DNA from: Gemmatimonadota bacterium
Lineage (GTDB): Bacteria; Latescibacterota; UBA2968; UBA8231
DNA: 7,454 bases
Assembly (NCBI GenBank): GCA_026706505.1
Contig: JAPOYQ010000036.1
Coordinates: 1 to 7,454 of the forward strand
Direction: 5' to 3'
Below, one piece after another: positions 1-5,517 of the stretch. Every line of letters begins with the position of its first letter. Position 1 is the first letter of the stretch. The translations under genes were made by a program, and so were the position numbers. The notes under the pieces were generated by a model, which saw nothing but the letters and a program-made list of their open reading frames with translations, had not been told where the DNA came from and ran no database searches.

Positions 1-1812
1 GGCGAATTCATGTGGCATGACGAGTGGGGCGGTGGCAGCCCCGACGATTTCTACGAGCCTTTTTTTAATTGGCCGCTCGTGTATCTGATGGGCGGCGGCG
101 AGCACCTGTTGCACTTGGCCGACTGCCAGTGGGAGGCCGTCACCCGTCAACTGACCCGCTTGGGCACGGTCAGCAAAGAATACGGCATCCGCGAAGATCA
201 GATGCACCAAGCGGAAAGCGATGTTTGCTTTTACCACTTGTGCTTGGCCCATCCCAACGCCCCTCGGCGCGTCGAACGGGCCTGCCGCTTTGCCGGCTTT
301 TACCTCAACGAAGACCCCGAAGCGCAAAACTACGACCCCGAGCACAAGATCTTGCGCTCGGGCCTCAACGGCAGCCACGGCCCCTATTTCGCCCCGCTGG
401 CCGAGCGCGACAAACAAAGTTACAACCCTTTGGGCGGCAGCATGGAAGTGTACAATCTGCCCTTTTTCGACTTGCCCGGCATTACCAGTGTGCAGGACTT
501 GGCCGATCCGGCCAAAGCCCGTTTGATGGGACAGACCCTGTTTGACCGCTGGCGTCAGGGCGATACGCCGACTAACTTGGCCGTCACCTCGCTGGTGACC
601 AACGCCTTCCTGATCACTGGCGATGAAAAATACCGCGCTTGGGTCGTAGAATACACCGACGCTTGGGTGGAGCGCGCCCAGGCCAACGGCGGCATGTTGC
701 CGGACAACGTCGGTCTTTCCGGCCAAGTGGGCGAATACTGCGCCGGCAACTGGTACGGCGGGCGCTACGGCTGGACTTTTCCGCACGGCTTTTTGACCTT
801 GCAGAAAGCCACGCTCGACGCGGCGGCCAATGCCTATCTGTTGACCCGCGACCGGACCTATCTCGACCTGCCGCGCCAGCAAATGGACCGCATCTTGGAA
901 CAAGGGCGCATGGAGGATATCCGCGACCAGTACATGAGCGTGGCCGAGCGCTGGGCGAGCCAGTTTGCCGCTATGGGCGAAAAAAGCGAGACCTTGCTGG
1001 TGCCCTACCGCTACGGCGACGCCGGCTGGTTCGACTGGCAGCCCATGAGTCCGGTGTACCCGGTGACGCTGTGGAATCTGTCCATGGACGAGGGCGACTG
1101 GGAGCGCACGGAAGCCATTCGACGAAAAGAAGCGTTCGACTGGGCCGCGGTGTTCCCCTTCCACAACAAAGAGGACTCGGGCCACGAGGCCCCTTGGGTG
1201 CGCTTTCTGGCCGGAGCCAACCCGACCTATCCAGAGCAAATGTTGCAGGCCACGTACCAAGTGGCTGGCCGCCGCTTGGCCCAAATGCGCGCCGATCAAG
1301 ACGTGGGCACCCGACACCACGTCCACCACTGGCAATGGGGCAATCCGGTCTCTTCCGAAGCGCTCATCCAACTCACTATGGGCGGTCCGCAACCCATCTA
1401 CAACGGCGGTCTGCTGCACGCCCGCCTGCGCTACTTTGACGCCCAGCGCCGCCGCCCCGGTCTGCCCGAAGACGTCGGCGCTTTGGTGGACAAGCTCGAA
1501 GCAAATCGAACGGTCGTGCGCTTGGTCAATTTGAATCACAACAAGGACCGGGAACTAGTCATTCAGGGCGGTGCCTTTGGCGAGCACAGCTTTGGTCGGG
1601 CTGTGTACCACAGCCGCATCAGTGAGTACCCGGGCTGGATGGGCGGCTATGCCGGCACGTATGCGGCTCCACCCTTGGAGACTGAGGAGCGCCAGCTAGC
1701 CGTTAATGACAAGCACCTGAGCATCACCTTACCGCCCCATTGCGAAATTACCCTTGATCTGGAAACCCAGCGCTACGTCAATGAGCCTTCGCACCACGCT
1801 GGGCCGTTTTAA
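1..1812 (+). CDS. Uncharacterised large protein, 5-prime truncated; possible alpha/alpha-toroid (six-hairpin) fold
   Basis: The reading frame is open from the window edge. Codons 1-9 (Gly-Glu-Phe) lie in frame ahead of the ATG at 10, so the true start is probably upstream and that Met is internal. About 603 residues are visible. Most of the protein is helical. Segments such as NAFLITGDEKYRAWVVEYTD (near residue 195 counted from the Met at 10) and NAYLLTRDRTYLDLPRQQMD (near 275) look like the paired helices of an alpha/alpha toroid, as in six-hairpin glycosidases and related isomerases or lyases. Aromatic and Gly-rich stretches between them (WYGGRYGWTFPHG) could line a pocket. From about residue 500 the sequence turns beta-rich (RTVVRLVNLNHNKDRELVI, LSITLPPHCEITLDL), like a C-terminal sandwich domain. 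No signal peptide can be judged because the N-terminus is missing. I do not recognise the family and assign no reaction. The fold is inferred from sequence pattern only. G+C is high, like udk and polX. Confidence 0.85.
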   Translation, partial: GEFMWHDEWGGGSPDDFYEPFFNWPLVYLMGGGEHLLHLADCQWEAVTRQLTRLGTVSKEYGIREDQMHQAESDVCFYHLCLAHPNAPRRVERACRFAGFYLNEDPEAQNYDPEHKILRSGLNGSHGPYFAPLAERDKQSYNPLGGSMEVYNLPFFDLPGITSVQDLADPAKARLMGQTLFDRWRQGDTPTNLAVTSLVTNAFLITGDEKYRAWVVEYTDAWVERAQANGGMLPDNVGLSGQVGEYCAGNWYGGRYGWTFPHGFLTLQKATLDAAANAYLLTRDRTYLDLPRQQMDRILEQGRMEDIRDQYMSVAERWASQFAAMGEKSETLLVPYRYGDAGWFDWQPMSPVYPVTLWNLSMDEGDWERTEAIRRKEAFDWAAVFPFHNKEDSGHEAPWVRFLAGANPTYPEQMLQATYQVAGRRLAQMRADQDVGTRHHVHHWQWGNPVSSEALIQLTMGGPQPIYNGGLLHARLRYFDAQRRRPGLPEDVGALVDKLEANRTVVRLVNLNHNKDRELVIQGGAFGEHSFGRAVYHSRISEYPGWMGGYAGTYAAPPLETEERQLAVNDKHLSITLPPHCEITLDLETQRYVNEPSHHAGPF

Positions 1813-1817
1813 GCGGC

Positions 1818-1846
1818 TTGACAGGTCATTAACGCTTTGGTTTATT
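1818..1846 (+). promoter_or_regulatory. Candidate sigma70-type promoter for the 1971 gene
   Basis: A perfect -35 consensus TTGACA (1818-1823) is followed by a 17-nt spacer and TTTATT (1841-1846), which matches 4 of 6 positions of TATAAT. It begins a few bases after the stop of the preceding gene and would give a leader of about 120 nt before the ATG at 1971. The spacing is ideal and the -10 is only fair. Promoter consensus in this unknown host is assumed, not known. Confidence 0.35.
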
Positions 1847-1956
1847 CCAAAATAAGTGCTCGAAGGGAGCCCTCAGGTCCGCGGTAAGGGTCAAACCCAC
1901 CTCTCAGCAAAATAACAGCCTTCTTTCAGCCTGCGACGCGGACATCAGGCACTAAC

Positions 1957-1965
1957 GAGAGAGGG
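1957..1965 (+). promoter_or_regulatory. Ribosome binding site fixing the 1971 start
   Basis: The purine run GAGAGAGGG ends 5 nt before the ATG at 1971. It is the only good Shine-Dalgarno-like element nearby and supports this ATG as the start. Confidence 0.6.
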
Positions 1966-1970
1966 TTGGC

Positions 1971-2681
1971 ATGTCTAGAGCACTTCCCCGTAAGCCCCAT
2001 ATAGATTCCCTCAAAAAGCAGGCCCGGCAGTTACTCCAGGCGCACCGCGAGGGCCGGCCGGAAAGCCTCCGCAGCATTCGGACCTATATGCCTCATTTAG
2101 GTTCATTGTCCGACGAGGCCGCCCTGCAAAGGCCATTTACCTTGCAACAGGCCCAATGCGTCCTCAGCCGCGAGTATGGGTTTAGCAACTGGGCCGAATT
2201 AGTCCGAGCTGTCGAGATTATCCGTCAGGCCGAGTCGGCTATGCTGAGTCAAGTCGATGCCGCTCTGCGCAACGGTCAATCTATCCATGTGTTGATTCCC
2301 GAGCACATGGCGGCGGACATCGCCCAAAGACTGACCGCTCATTGCGGCCAAAATCAGGTACTCTTGGTACTTCGCGAAAGCCAAGAGCCGTTCAATGGCT
2401 GGATCGACCGGATAGCCGCGGCGGCAGTGGTAGTTAGTCCCCCTGGAGAGTTGGGCTTTCTCCACATGCACGAACGCTTGCAAAAACCTGAAGGACCATG
2501 GGATTTCGAGCAGCTTTTATCTGAAGCCCACGCCTTCGTGAACGTGCCGTTCAGAGATGAAAAGACGCCTTTAATTATTTCTGGCTTGGATGAAGAAACA
2601 GACACTGTCCGCGACCTGATTTCCATGTATCTGACGGAGTTCTATGGGTTATACGGTGCGATGATGGACCATCGATATTGA
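1971..2681 (+). CDS. Hypothetical protein with an N-terminal helical module and an unrecognised alpha/beta C-terminus
   Basis: The protein has 236 residues, no signal peptide and no obvious membrane segment, so it is probably cytoplasmic. Residues 11-82 (IDSLKKQARQLLQAH ... FTLQQAQCVLSREYGFSNWAELVRAVE) resemble a short helical module that, from memory, often precedes ankyrin repeats in proteins of large environmental genomes. No ankyrin repeats follow here. Residues 85-236 alternate helices and hydrophobic strands (IHVLIPEHMA, VLLVLRES, AAVVVSPPGELGFLHM, TPLIISGLDEE) and end in an aromatic helix. There is no Walker motif, no nuclease signature and no Cys or His metal cluster. The start is set by a GAGAGAGGG ribosome binding site. 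The gene is separated from the upstream gene by 158 bp and converges on udk. G+C is about 47-58% in the lines I counted, below the 5-prime gene and udk, so later acquisition is possible. Function unknown. Confidence 0.8.
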   Translation: MSRALPRKPHIDSLKKQARQLLQAHREGRPESLRSIRTYMPHLGSLSDEAALQRPFTLQQAQCVLSREYGFSNWAELVRAVEIIRQAESAMLSQVDAALRNGQSIHVLIPEHMAADIAQRLTAHCGQNQVLLVLRESQEPFNGWIDRIAAAAVVVSPPGELGFLHMHERLQKPEGPWDFEQLLSEAHAFVNVPFRDEKTPLIISGLDEETDTVRDLISMYLTEFYGLYGAMMDHRY

Positions 2682-2701
2682 CCTCTAATAGTCAGAGAGG
2701 T
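2681..2701. terminator. Weak inverted repeat between convergent genes
   Basis: ACCTCT (2681-2686) pairs exactly with AGAGGT (2696-2701) across a 9-nt loop. It sits in the 39-bp gap between the stop of the 1971 gene and the stop of udk, where a bidirectional terminator would be expected. There is no T-tract on either side, so intrinsic termination is doubtful. Confidence 0.25.
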
Positions 2702-2720
2702 TATAGGTGCAACCCTTTCC

Positions 2721-3341
2721 CTACAAAGCAGTTAGGACGGCTGAGACCTGTTCTTCAGTAGGCGTGCTACCGTCGAGGATCAAATCCGCGTAGCGGGCAG
2801 TGGGCTGGATGTGGCGGCGGTACATTGGGCGAACCTGTTCTTGGTATTGGGCGCGGATCGAGGCAGGGGAACGGCCGCGCTCGACGCGGTCGCGGGCGAG
2901 GCGGCGCTCCAAGCAGAGCGCGTCGTCAGCCACGACGAAGAGGCGCAGGTGGTAGAGAGCATTGATGTCGGGCCAGTAGAGGGCAAAGAGGCCCTCGACG
3001 AGCAGGAAGTCGGTGGGAGTGAGGCTCTGTTGGTTGGCTTGGCGCGTGTGGGAGGCAAAGTCGTACACTGGGATTTCGACGCGGTAGCCGGCGGCTAACT
3101 GGCGGAGATCCGCGGCGAGGCGTTGGTGGTCCATGGCCTCGGGAGCGTCGAAGTTGACGCGGGCTCTTGCGGCTGGGGAGAGGGCGGCTAAGTCGCGGTA
3201 GTACGCGTCTAGGGAGAGCACCGTGGCTGGGCCGGGCAGGTGGGTCTGGAGGGCGCGGGCGAGCGTGGTTTTACCGGCACCGGATGGTCCGGCTAAGCCG
3301 ATGAGGCGGGGCGACCTTTTAGCTTTGGAATGGGGCTGCAT
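2721..3341 (-). CDS. udk: Uridine kinase family protein (uridine/cytidine kinase)
   Basis: Uridine kinase phosphorylates uridine or cytidine to the monophosphate with a nucleoside triphosphate, in cytosolic pyrimidine salvage. The 206-aa length is close to the roughly 210 aa usual for the family. Visible motifs in order are: P-loop GPSGAGKTT (residues 18-26); SLDAYYRD (43-50), holding the family Asp and Tyr-rich substrate loop; NFDAPEAMD (63-71); PVYDFASHTR (91-100), the nucleoside-binding strand and loop; VEGLFAL (115-121), the Walker-B-like segment; and the Arg-rich lid RRLARDRVERGR (146-157). All of these agree with the family, so it should be active. The annotated ATG has no clear Shine-Dalgarno. 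Its first codons contain one copy of the 13-bp repeat that also ends polX, which suggests the present N-terminus (MQPH) was made by the R-M insertion. Phosphoribulokinase-like relatives share the fold, but the spacing of these motifs favours uridine kinase. Confidence 0.88.
   Translation of the reverse strand: MQPHSKAKRSPRLIGLAGPSGAGKTTLARALQTHLPGPATVLSLDAYYRDLAALSPAARARVNFDAPEAMDHQRLAADLRQLAAGYRVEIPVYDFASHTRQANQQSLTPTDFLLVEGLFALYWPDINALYHLRLFVVADDALCLERRLARDRVERGRSPASIRAQYQEQVRPMYRRHIQPTARYADLILDGSTPTEEQVSAVLTAL
3318..3330. repeat. 13-bp direct repeat, left copy (in the udk 5-prime end)
   Basis: TTTAGCTTTGGAA on the plus strand. On the minus strand it encodes part of udk residues 4-8 (His-Ser-Lys-Ala-Lys). 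An identical copy lies at 5505-5517. The two bracket the lower-GC R-M gene pair and are read here as the footprint of its insertion. Confidence 0.7.
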
Positions 3342-3368
3342 TCTTGACTCGTAAGATACCGTCTATAA

Positions 3369-3453
3369 GTTCAAAAAGACAGGGTTGTGGGAACGATCCG
3401 ACGCGTGTAATCCCTCCACTAGCGAGATTCCCACTCCCATTGGTGTTCAAAAA
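3369..3453. repeat. 9-bp direct repeat pair GTTCAAAAA
   Basis: The copies are at 3369-3377 and 3445-3453, with starts 76 bp apart, upstream of the methyltransferase gene. The second ends about 10 bp before the methyltransferase Shine-Dalgarno. Part of the match is an A-run, which weakens it, but a 9-mer repeat in a 134-bp region is uncommon by chance. Confidence 0.5.
3387..3434. repeat. 7-bp inverted repeat GTGGGAA / TTCCCAC
   Basis: The perfect arms at 3387-3393 and 3428-3434 are separated by 34 bp. The spacing is long for a terminator and has no T-tract. Paired protein-binding half-sites are a more natural reading, without direct support. Confidence 0.4.
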
Positions 3454-3463
3454 ATTATGAAGA

Positions 3464-3470
3464 AAGGAAG
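3464..3470 (+). promoter_or_regulatory. Strong ribosome binding site of the methyltransferase gene
   Basis: AAGGAAG lies 5 nt before the ATG at 3476. It is the best Shine-Dalgarno in the window and contrasts with the endonuclease gene, which has none. This fits the usual need for methyltransferase to be made readily when a cassette enters a new host. Confidence 0.65.
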
Positions 3471-3475
3471 AGCCA

Positions 3476-4414
3476 ATGAACCAAATCGGGCCTTTCCCGA
3501 TCAATAAGACCCACGAAGGCGACTGTTTAGACCTGATTCCGCAACTTCCGGACGAGTCCGTGAACATAGTTGTGACGAGTCCTCCCTATTGGGGGCAAAG
3601 GCACTCGGAAGGGATCGGTATCGAAAAAGACCCGAGGGATTATCTACAGTTTCTCACAAAAGCCTTTGTGGAAGTTTTACCGAAGTTGAGACCGGAAGGG
3701 ATTCTTTGGATCAATATAGGAGACGCTTACAACACCCCTGTGAACTGGAATCAGAAAGCATGGAAATTCAGCACCTTGGGTGCAAAAAAACAAGGTTTTT
3801 CGGAGGACAATTCAGCGTACACCAAACCACGGGCGCGCCGAAAAGCATTTATCGACAAGGATGAAACGTGGCTTCAGTATGGCAATCTTCTGGCGCTCCC
3901 ATATCGTCTTATTATCGCCCTTTGCGACGCGGGCTACTTGTTCCGAGGAGAAGTGATTTGGCGAAAGAAAAATGCCATGCCTGAGGGCCGCTGCCGACGC
4001 CCACATCGTCAACACGAATCGATTTACTTGCTGACAAAGAGCGAGCGGCATGGTTTTCGCGTAACGCCTCCGATTAAGAGCGTGTGGGAGTTCGCAAACG
4101 AGAAGATTGACGGGCTCAAGCATTTTTCACGCTTCCCCAAGGAATTGCCAATTCGTTGCATTAAGGCGTACGGAACCTGTGGAGAAGATGTTGTGGTTTT
4201 AGATCCGTTCTCCGGATCGGGCACTACAGGAATCGCGGCACTGACCCTTGGCTGTTCCTACATAGGATTTGAAGTTGACCCCGAGCAAGTTCAGGCCTCC
4301 AACAAACGCTTAGAGGAAAGTAAAGGGCCAAATTTGGAATTATTTCCGAAATCGGAGACTCTCCGAAACGACGAACTTAGTGAAGGCATCGTCCGGGTCG
4401 GTGAAGTCACATGA
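3476..4414 (+). CDS. Beta-class amino DNA methyltransferase (probably cytosine-N4), modification subunit of a Type II R-M system
   Basis: The enzyme transfers a methyl group from S-adenosylmethionine to the exocyclic amine of a base in the recognition site, protecting host DNA from the paired endonuclease. Its 312 residues follow the beta-class order. The catalytic motif IV TSPPYW is at residues 34-39, followed by a central variable region likely to contain target recognition (about 85-200). Then come SVWEF (202-206), HFSRFPKELPIRCI (216-229) and the cofactor-binding motif I DPFSGSGTTG (243-252), then GFEVDPE (264-270). Ser-Pro-Pro-Tyr-Trp with this arrangement usually marks cytosine-N4 enzymes, but adenine-N6 cannot be excluded by motif alone. 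No key residue is missing. A strong ribosome binding site precedes the ATG. The last 24 codons or so (from Leu289) overlap the antisense 3-prime end of the endonuclease gene; the family core seems to end before that. G+C is about 47-55% in the lines counted, lower than the flanking housekeeping genes. Confidence 0.9.
   Translation: MNQIGPFPINKTHEGDCLDLIPQLPDESVNIVVTSPPYWGQRHSEGIGIEKDPRDYLQFLTKAFVEVLPKLRPEGILWINIGDAYNTPVNWNQKAWKFSTLGAKKQGFSEDNSAYTKPRARRKAFIDKDETWLQYGNLLALPYRLIIALCDAGYLFRGEVIWRKKNAMPEGRCRRPHRQHESIYLLTKSERHGFRVTPPIKSVWEFANEKIDGLKHFSRFPKELPIRCIKAYGTCGEDVVVLDPFSGSGTTGIAALTLGCSYIGFEVDPEQVQASNKRLEESKGPNLELFPKSETLRNDELSEGIVRVGEVT
4340..4414. other. Convergent overlap of methyltransferase and endonuclease 3-prime ends
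   Basis: The two R-M genes face each other and share 75 bp coding on both strands. The overlap covers methyltransferase residues from 289 on and the last 24 or so endonuclease residues. It contains a 6-bp perfect stem TCGGAG (4352-4357) / CTCCGA (4361-4366) with a 3-nt loop. TCCGA at 4345-4349 can pair alternatively with 4352-4356. No T-tract follows on the plus strand and only a short one on the minus, so it is a poor intrinsic terminator. Confidence 0.8.
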
Positions 4415-5503
4415 ATAAATCCGTGCCTTTACTAGGGGGGTATCGGGAGGGGTCGGACGAGTATTGCTATTGTAGGAAAAGCACGCTGAGAAAAAGCCGT
4501 CACTTTCTATGTCTTTTCTCTTAGCGTTCCTTTGATCCTGACCTTCTGCGGTAAAGGGTCTGCCTAATTCGCCGCGATTGACGGGCTCAGGACTAGGGAA
4601 ACTCTTGCAATCCATCGTCCATAGCGGGGAAATGTAGCTAGCATCAACCAGTGCTTGACTCATAGGAACATCGTCTGTCCGGCGTTCCGCAAAACTCGCC
4701 TTGACGTGAACGACCCCAATCATCCGTTCGTTTACGCCCTCGCCGACCGTTAGCATAATATCCACTTTGTCTGCTTCAAGGCGGTGACCCACGTCGATAG
4801 CGTGAAGAATTCTCGCCTTACGCTCGGAATCTTTACGTACCATGTTGATCCCTTGCTTCGCCAGAGTAGCACCGTAATGTTTTTCGAGAACCAACTCCAA
4901 GGCCCAACCAGCAGTTCGTTTCCAGCTTTGCGCAAAGTCTAAGCGAGCATACTGGGCAGGATGGTTGTATGGGTCACAGTAGGCGCGATATACGAGAAAC
5001 CACCAGAGATCGGAGGGGTTAGCTTGGGGCCAGAATTCAACGGCTTTCATGAACGCATTGGCCACACTTTCCATCTTAATCGTCTCGACTCGCTGGTCTT
5101 CAATCCCAGAGTTAGCAAGCTGAGCGAGTCCATTTCGCAACGTTAGGACTATTTCCGTGAACTGCTCCACGGTAGCATCTTCAAGGAGGTAGGTAGCATC
5201 GTATTCGCCATAGGGAAAGTGAAGAATGAGATTATTGCCGACTTCTTCAGGAGTAATTGAGCGTTTTATGGACGGAGCGTTCCCTTCTATGTCTTCTGCA
5301 AGGTCGCGCAGGGTTTTGCCATAGAGTGAGAGAAGAGACATAACCACATCAAGACCGGGAAGGGCCGCACCGCTCTCGAACGCGTGGATCCATCCTGGCC
5401 CCAAAACAAGGTTATTTTCGACCTGCTCAGGCTCAAGTTGGGCTTCCTGACGAAATGTATGCAGTCGCCGAAAAAGCTGTGAGAGGTAATCGCTACGGGT
5501 CAT
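4340..5503 (-). CDS. BsaWI-like (CCGG-family) Type II restriction endonuclease with N-terminal XRE helix-turn-helix
   Basis: The protein should cut unmodified DNA at the site protected by the adjacent methyltransferase. Counted from the ATG at 5503 it has 387 residues. A frame extending to a TTG at 5521 exists, but that would overlap polX and has no better ribosome site. Residues about 14-70 align without gaps to XRE-type DNA-binding domains (EPEQVENNLVLGPGWIHAFE, SGAALPGLDVVMSLLSLYG). A helical region follows (about 85-190). The catalytic part carries SWKRTAGWALE (193-203), with Glu203 a candidate helix acid, then DKVD (245-248) and VVHVKASFAERRTDD (264-278). This reads as a PD-(D/E)xK-type site with Asp248 and Lys268, with His266 in the usual acidic position. 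CCGG-family enzymes use such a relocated acid, and the Arg/Asp-rich stretch after the Lys resembles their base-contact motif. Assignment to BsaWI rests on remembered motif similarity. The start is 2 nt after the polX stop and lacks a Shine-Dalgarno, suggesting coupled translation. G+C is near 50%. Confidence 0.75.
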   Translation of the reverse strand: MTRSDYLSQLFRRLHTFRQEAQLEPEQVENNLVLGPGWIHAFESGAALPGLDVVMSLLSLYGKTLRDLAEDIEGNAPSIKRSITPEEVGNNLILHFPYGEYDATYLLEDATVEQFTEIVLTLRNGLAQLANSGIEDQRVETIKMESVANAFMKAVEFWPQANPSDLWWFLVYRAYCDPYNHPAQYARLDFAQSWKRTAGWALELVLEKHYGATLAKQGINMVRKDSERKARILHAIDVGHRLEADKVDIMLTVGEGVNERMIGVVHVKASFAERRTDDVPMSQALVDASYISPLWTMDCKSFPSPEPVNRGELGRPFTAEGQDQRNAKRKDIESDGFFSACFSYNSNTRPTPPDTPLVKARIYSCDFTDPDDAFTKFVVSESLRFRK

Positions 5504-5504
5504 G

Positions 5505-5517
5505 TTTAGCTTTGGAA
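5505..5517. repeat. 13-bp direct repeat, right copy (at the polX stop)
   Basis: TTTAGCTTTGGAA, identical to 3318-3330. On the minus strand it encodes the last three polX residues (Phe-Gln-Ser) and the TAA stop. It ends one base before the endonuclease ATG, so the whole R-M block abuts the repeat. Confidence 0.7.

Larger units (their letters stand above)
3342..3475. promoter_or_regulatory. Divergent regulatory region between udk and the methyltransferase gene
   Basis: This 134-bp gap must hold the methyltransferase promoter and, after the insertion, probably one for udk. I find no convincing -35/-10 pair on either strand. It does contain two repeat pairs: a 9-bp direct repeat GTTCAAAAA at 3369-3377 and 3445-3453, and a 7-bp inverted repeat GTGGGAA (3387-3393) / TTCCCAC (3428-3434) with 34 bp between. 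Either could be an operator for the XRE-type domain of the adjacent endonuclease. That link is inference. Confidence 0.35.
3318..5517. other. Inserted restriction-modification module bounded by 13-bp direct repeats
   Basis: The segment between the repeats holds a plus-strand DNA methyltransferase, a minus-strand restriction endonuclease and a 134-bp intergenic region, and nothing else. G+C in the lines I counted is about 47-55%, against about 68-72% in polX lines and high values in udk. The change coincides with the repeats. No transposase, integrase or tRNA is present, so the entry route is unknown. Recombination at short homology, or a target-site duplication of an unseen element, would both fit. 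Unique insert length is about 2.17 kb. Confidence 0.6.

Noticed and set aside
639..1439. Plus-strand open frame of 266 codons inside the first gene
   Set aside because: It is an Arg/Gly-rich shifted-frame shadow. The main frame shows coherent helices and continues on both sides.
1888..1898. GGGT-CAA-ACCC as a terminator for the first gene
   Set aside because: It has only a 4-bp stem with no following T-tract, and lies downstream of the candidate promoter of the next gene.
3344..3369. TTGACT (3344-3349) with TATAAG (3364-3369) as the methyltransferase promoter
   Set aside because: The spacer is only 14 nt, too short for a usual sigma70 promoter, and no better -35 pairs with TATAAG.
3319..3567. 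Minus-strand open frame of 82 codons across the udk/methyltransferase divergent region
   Set aside because: It overlaps both real gene starts, has no ribosome binding site or recognisable motif, and spans the regulatory gap.
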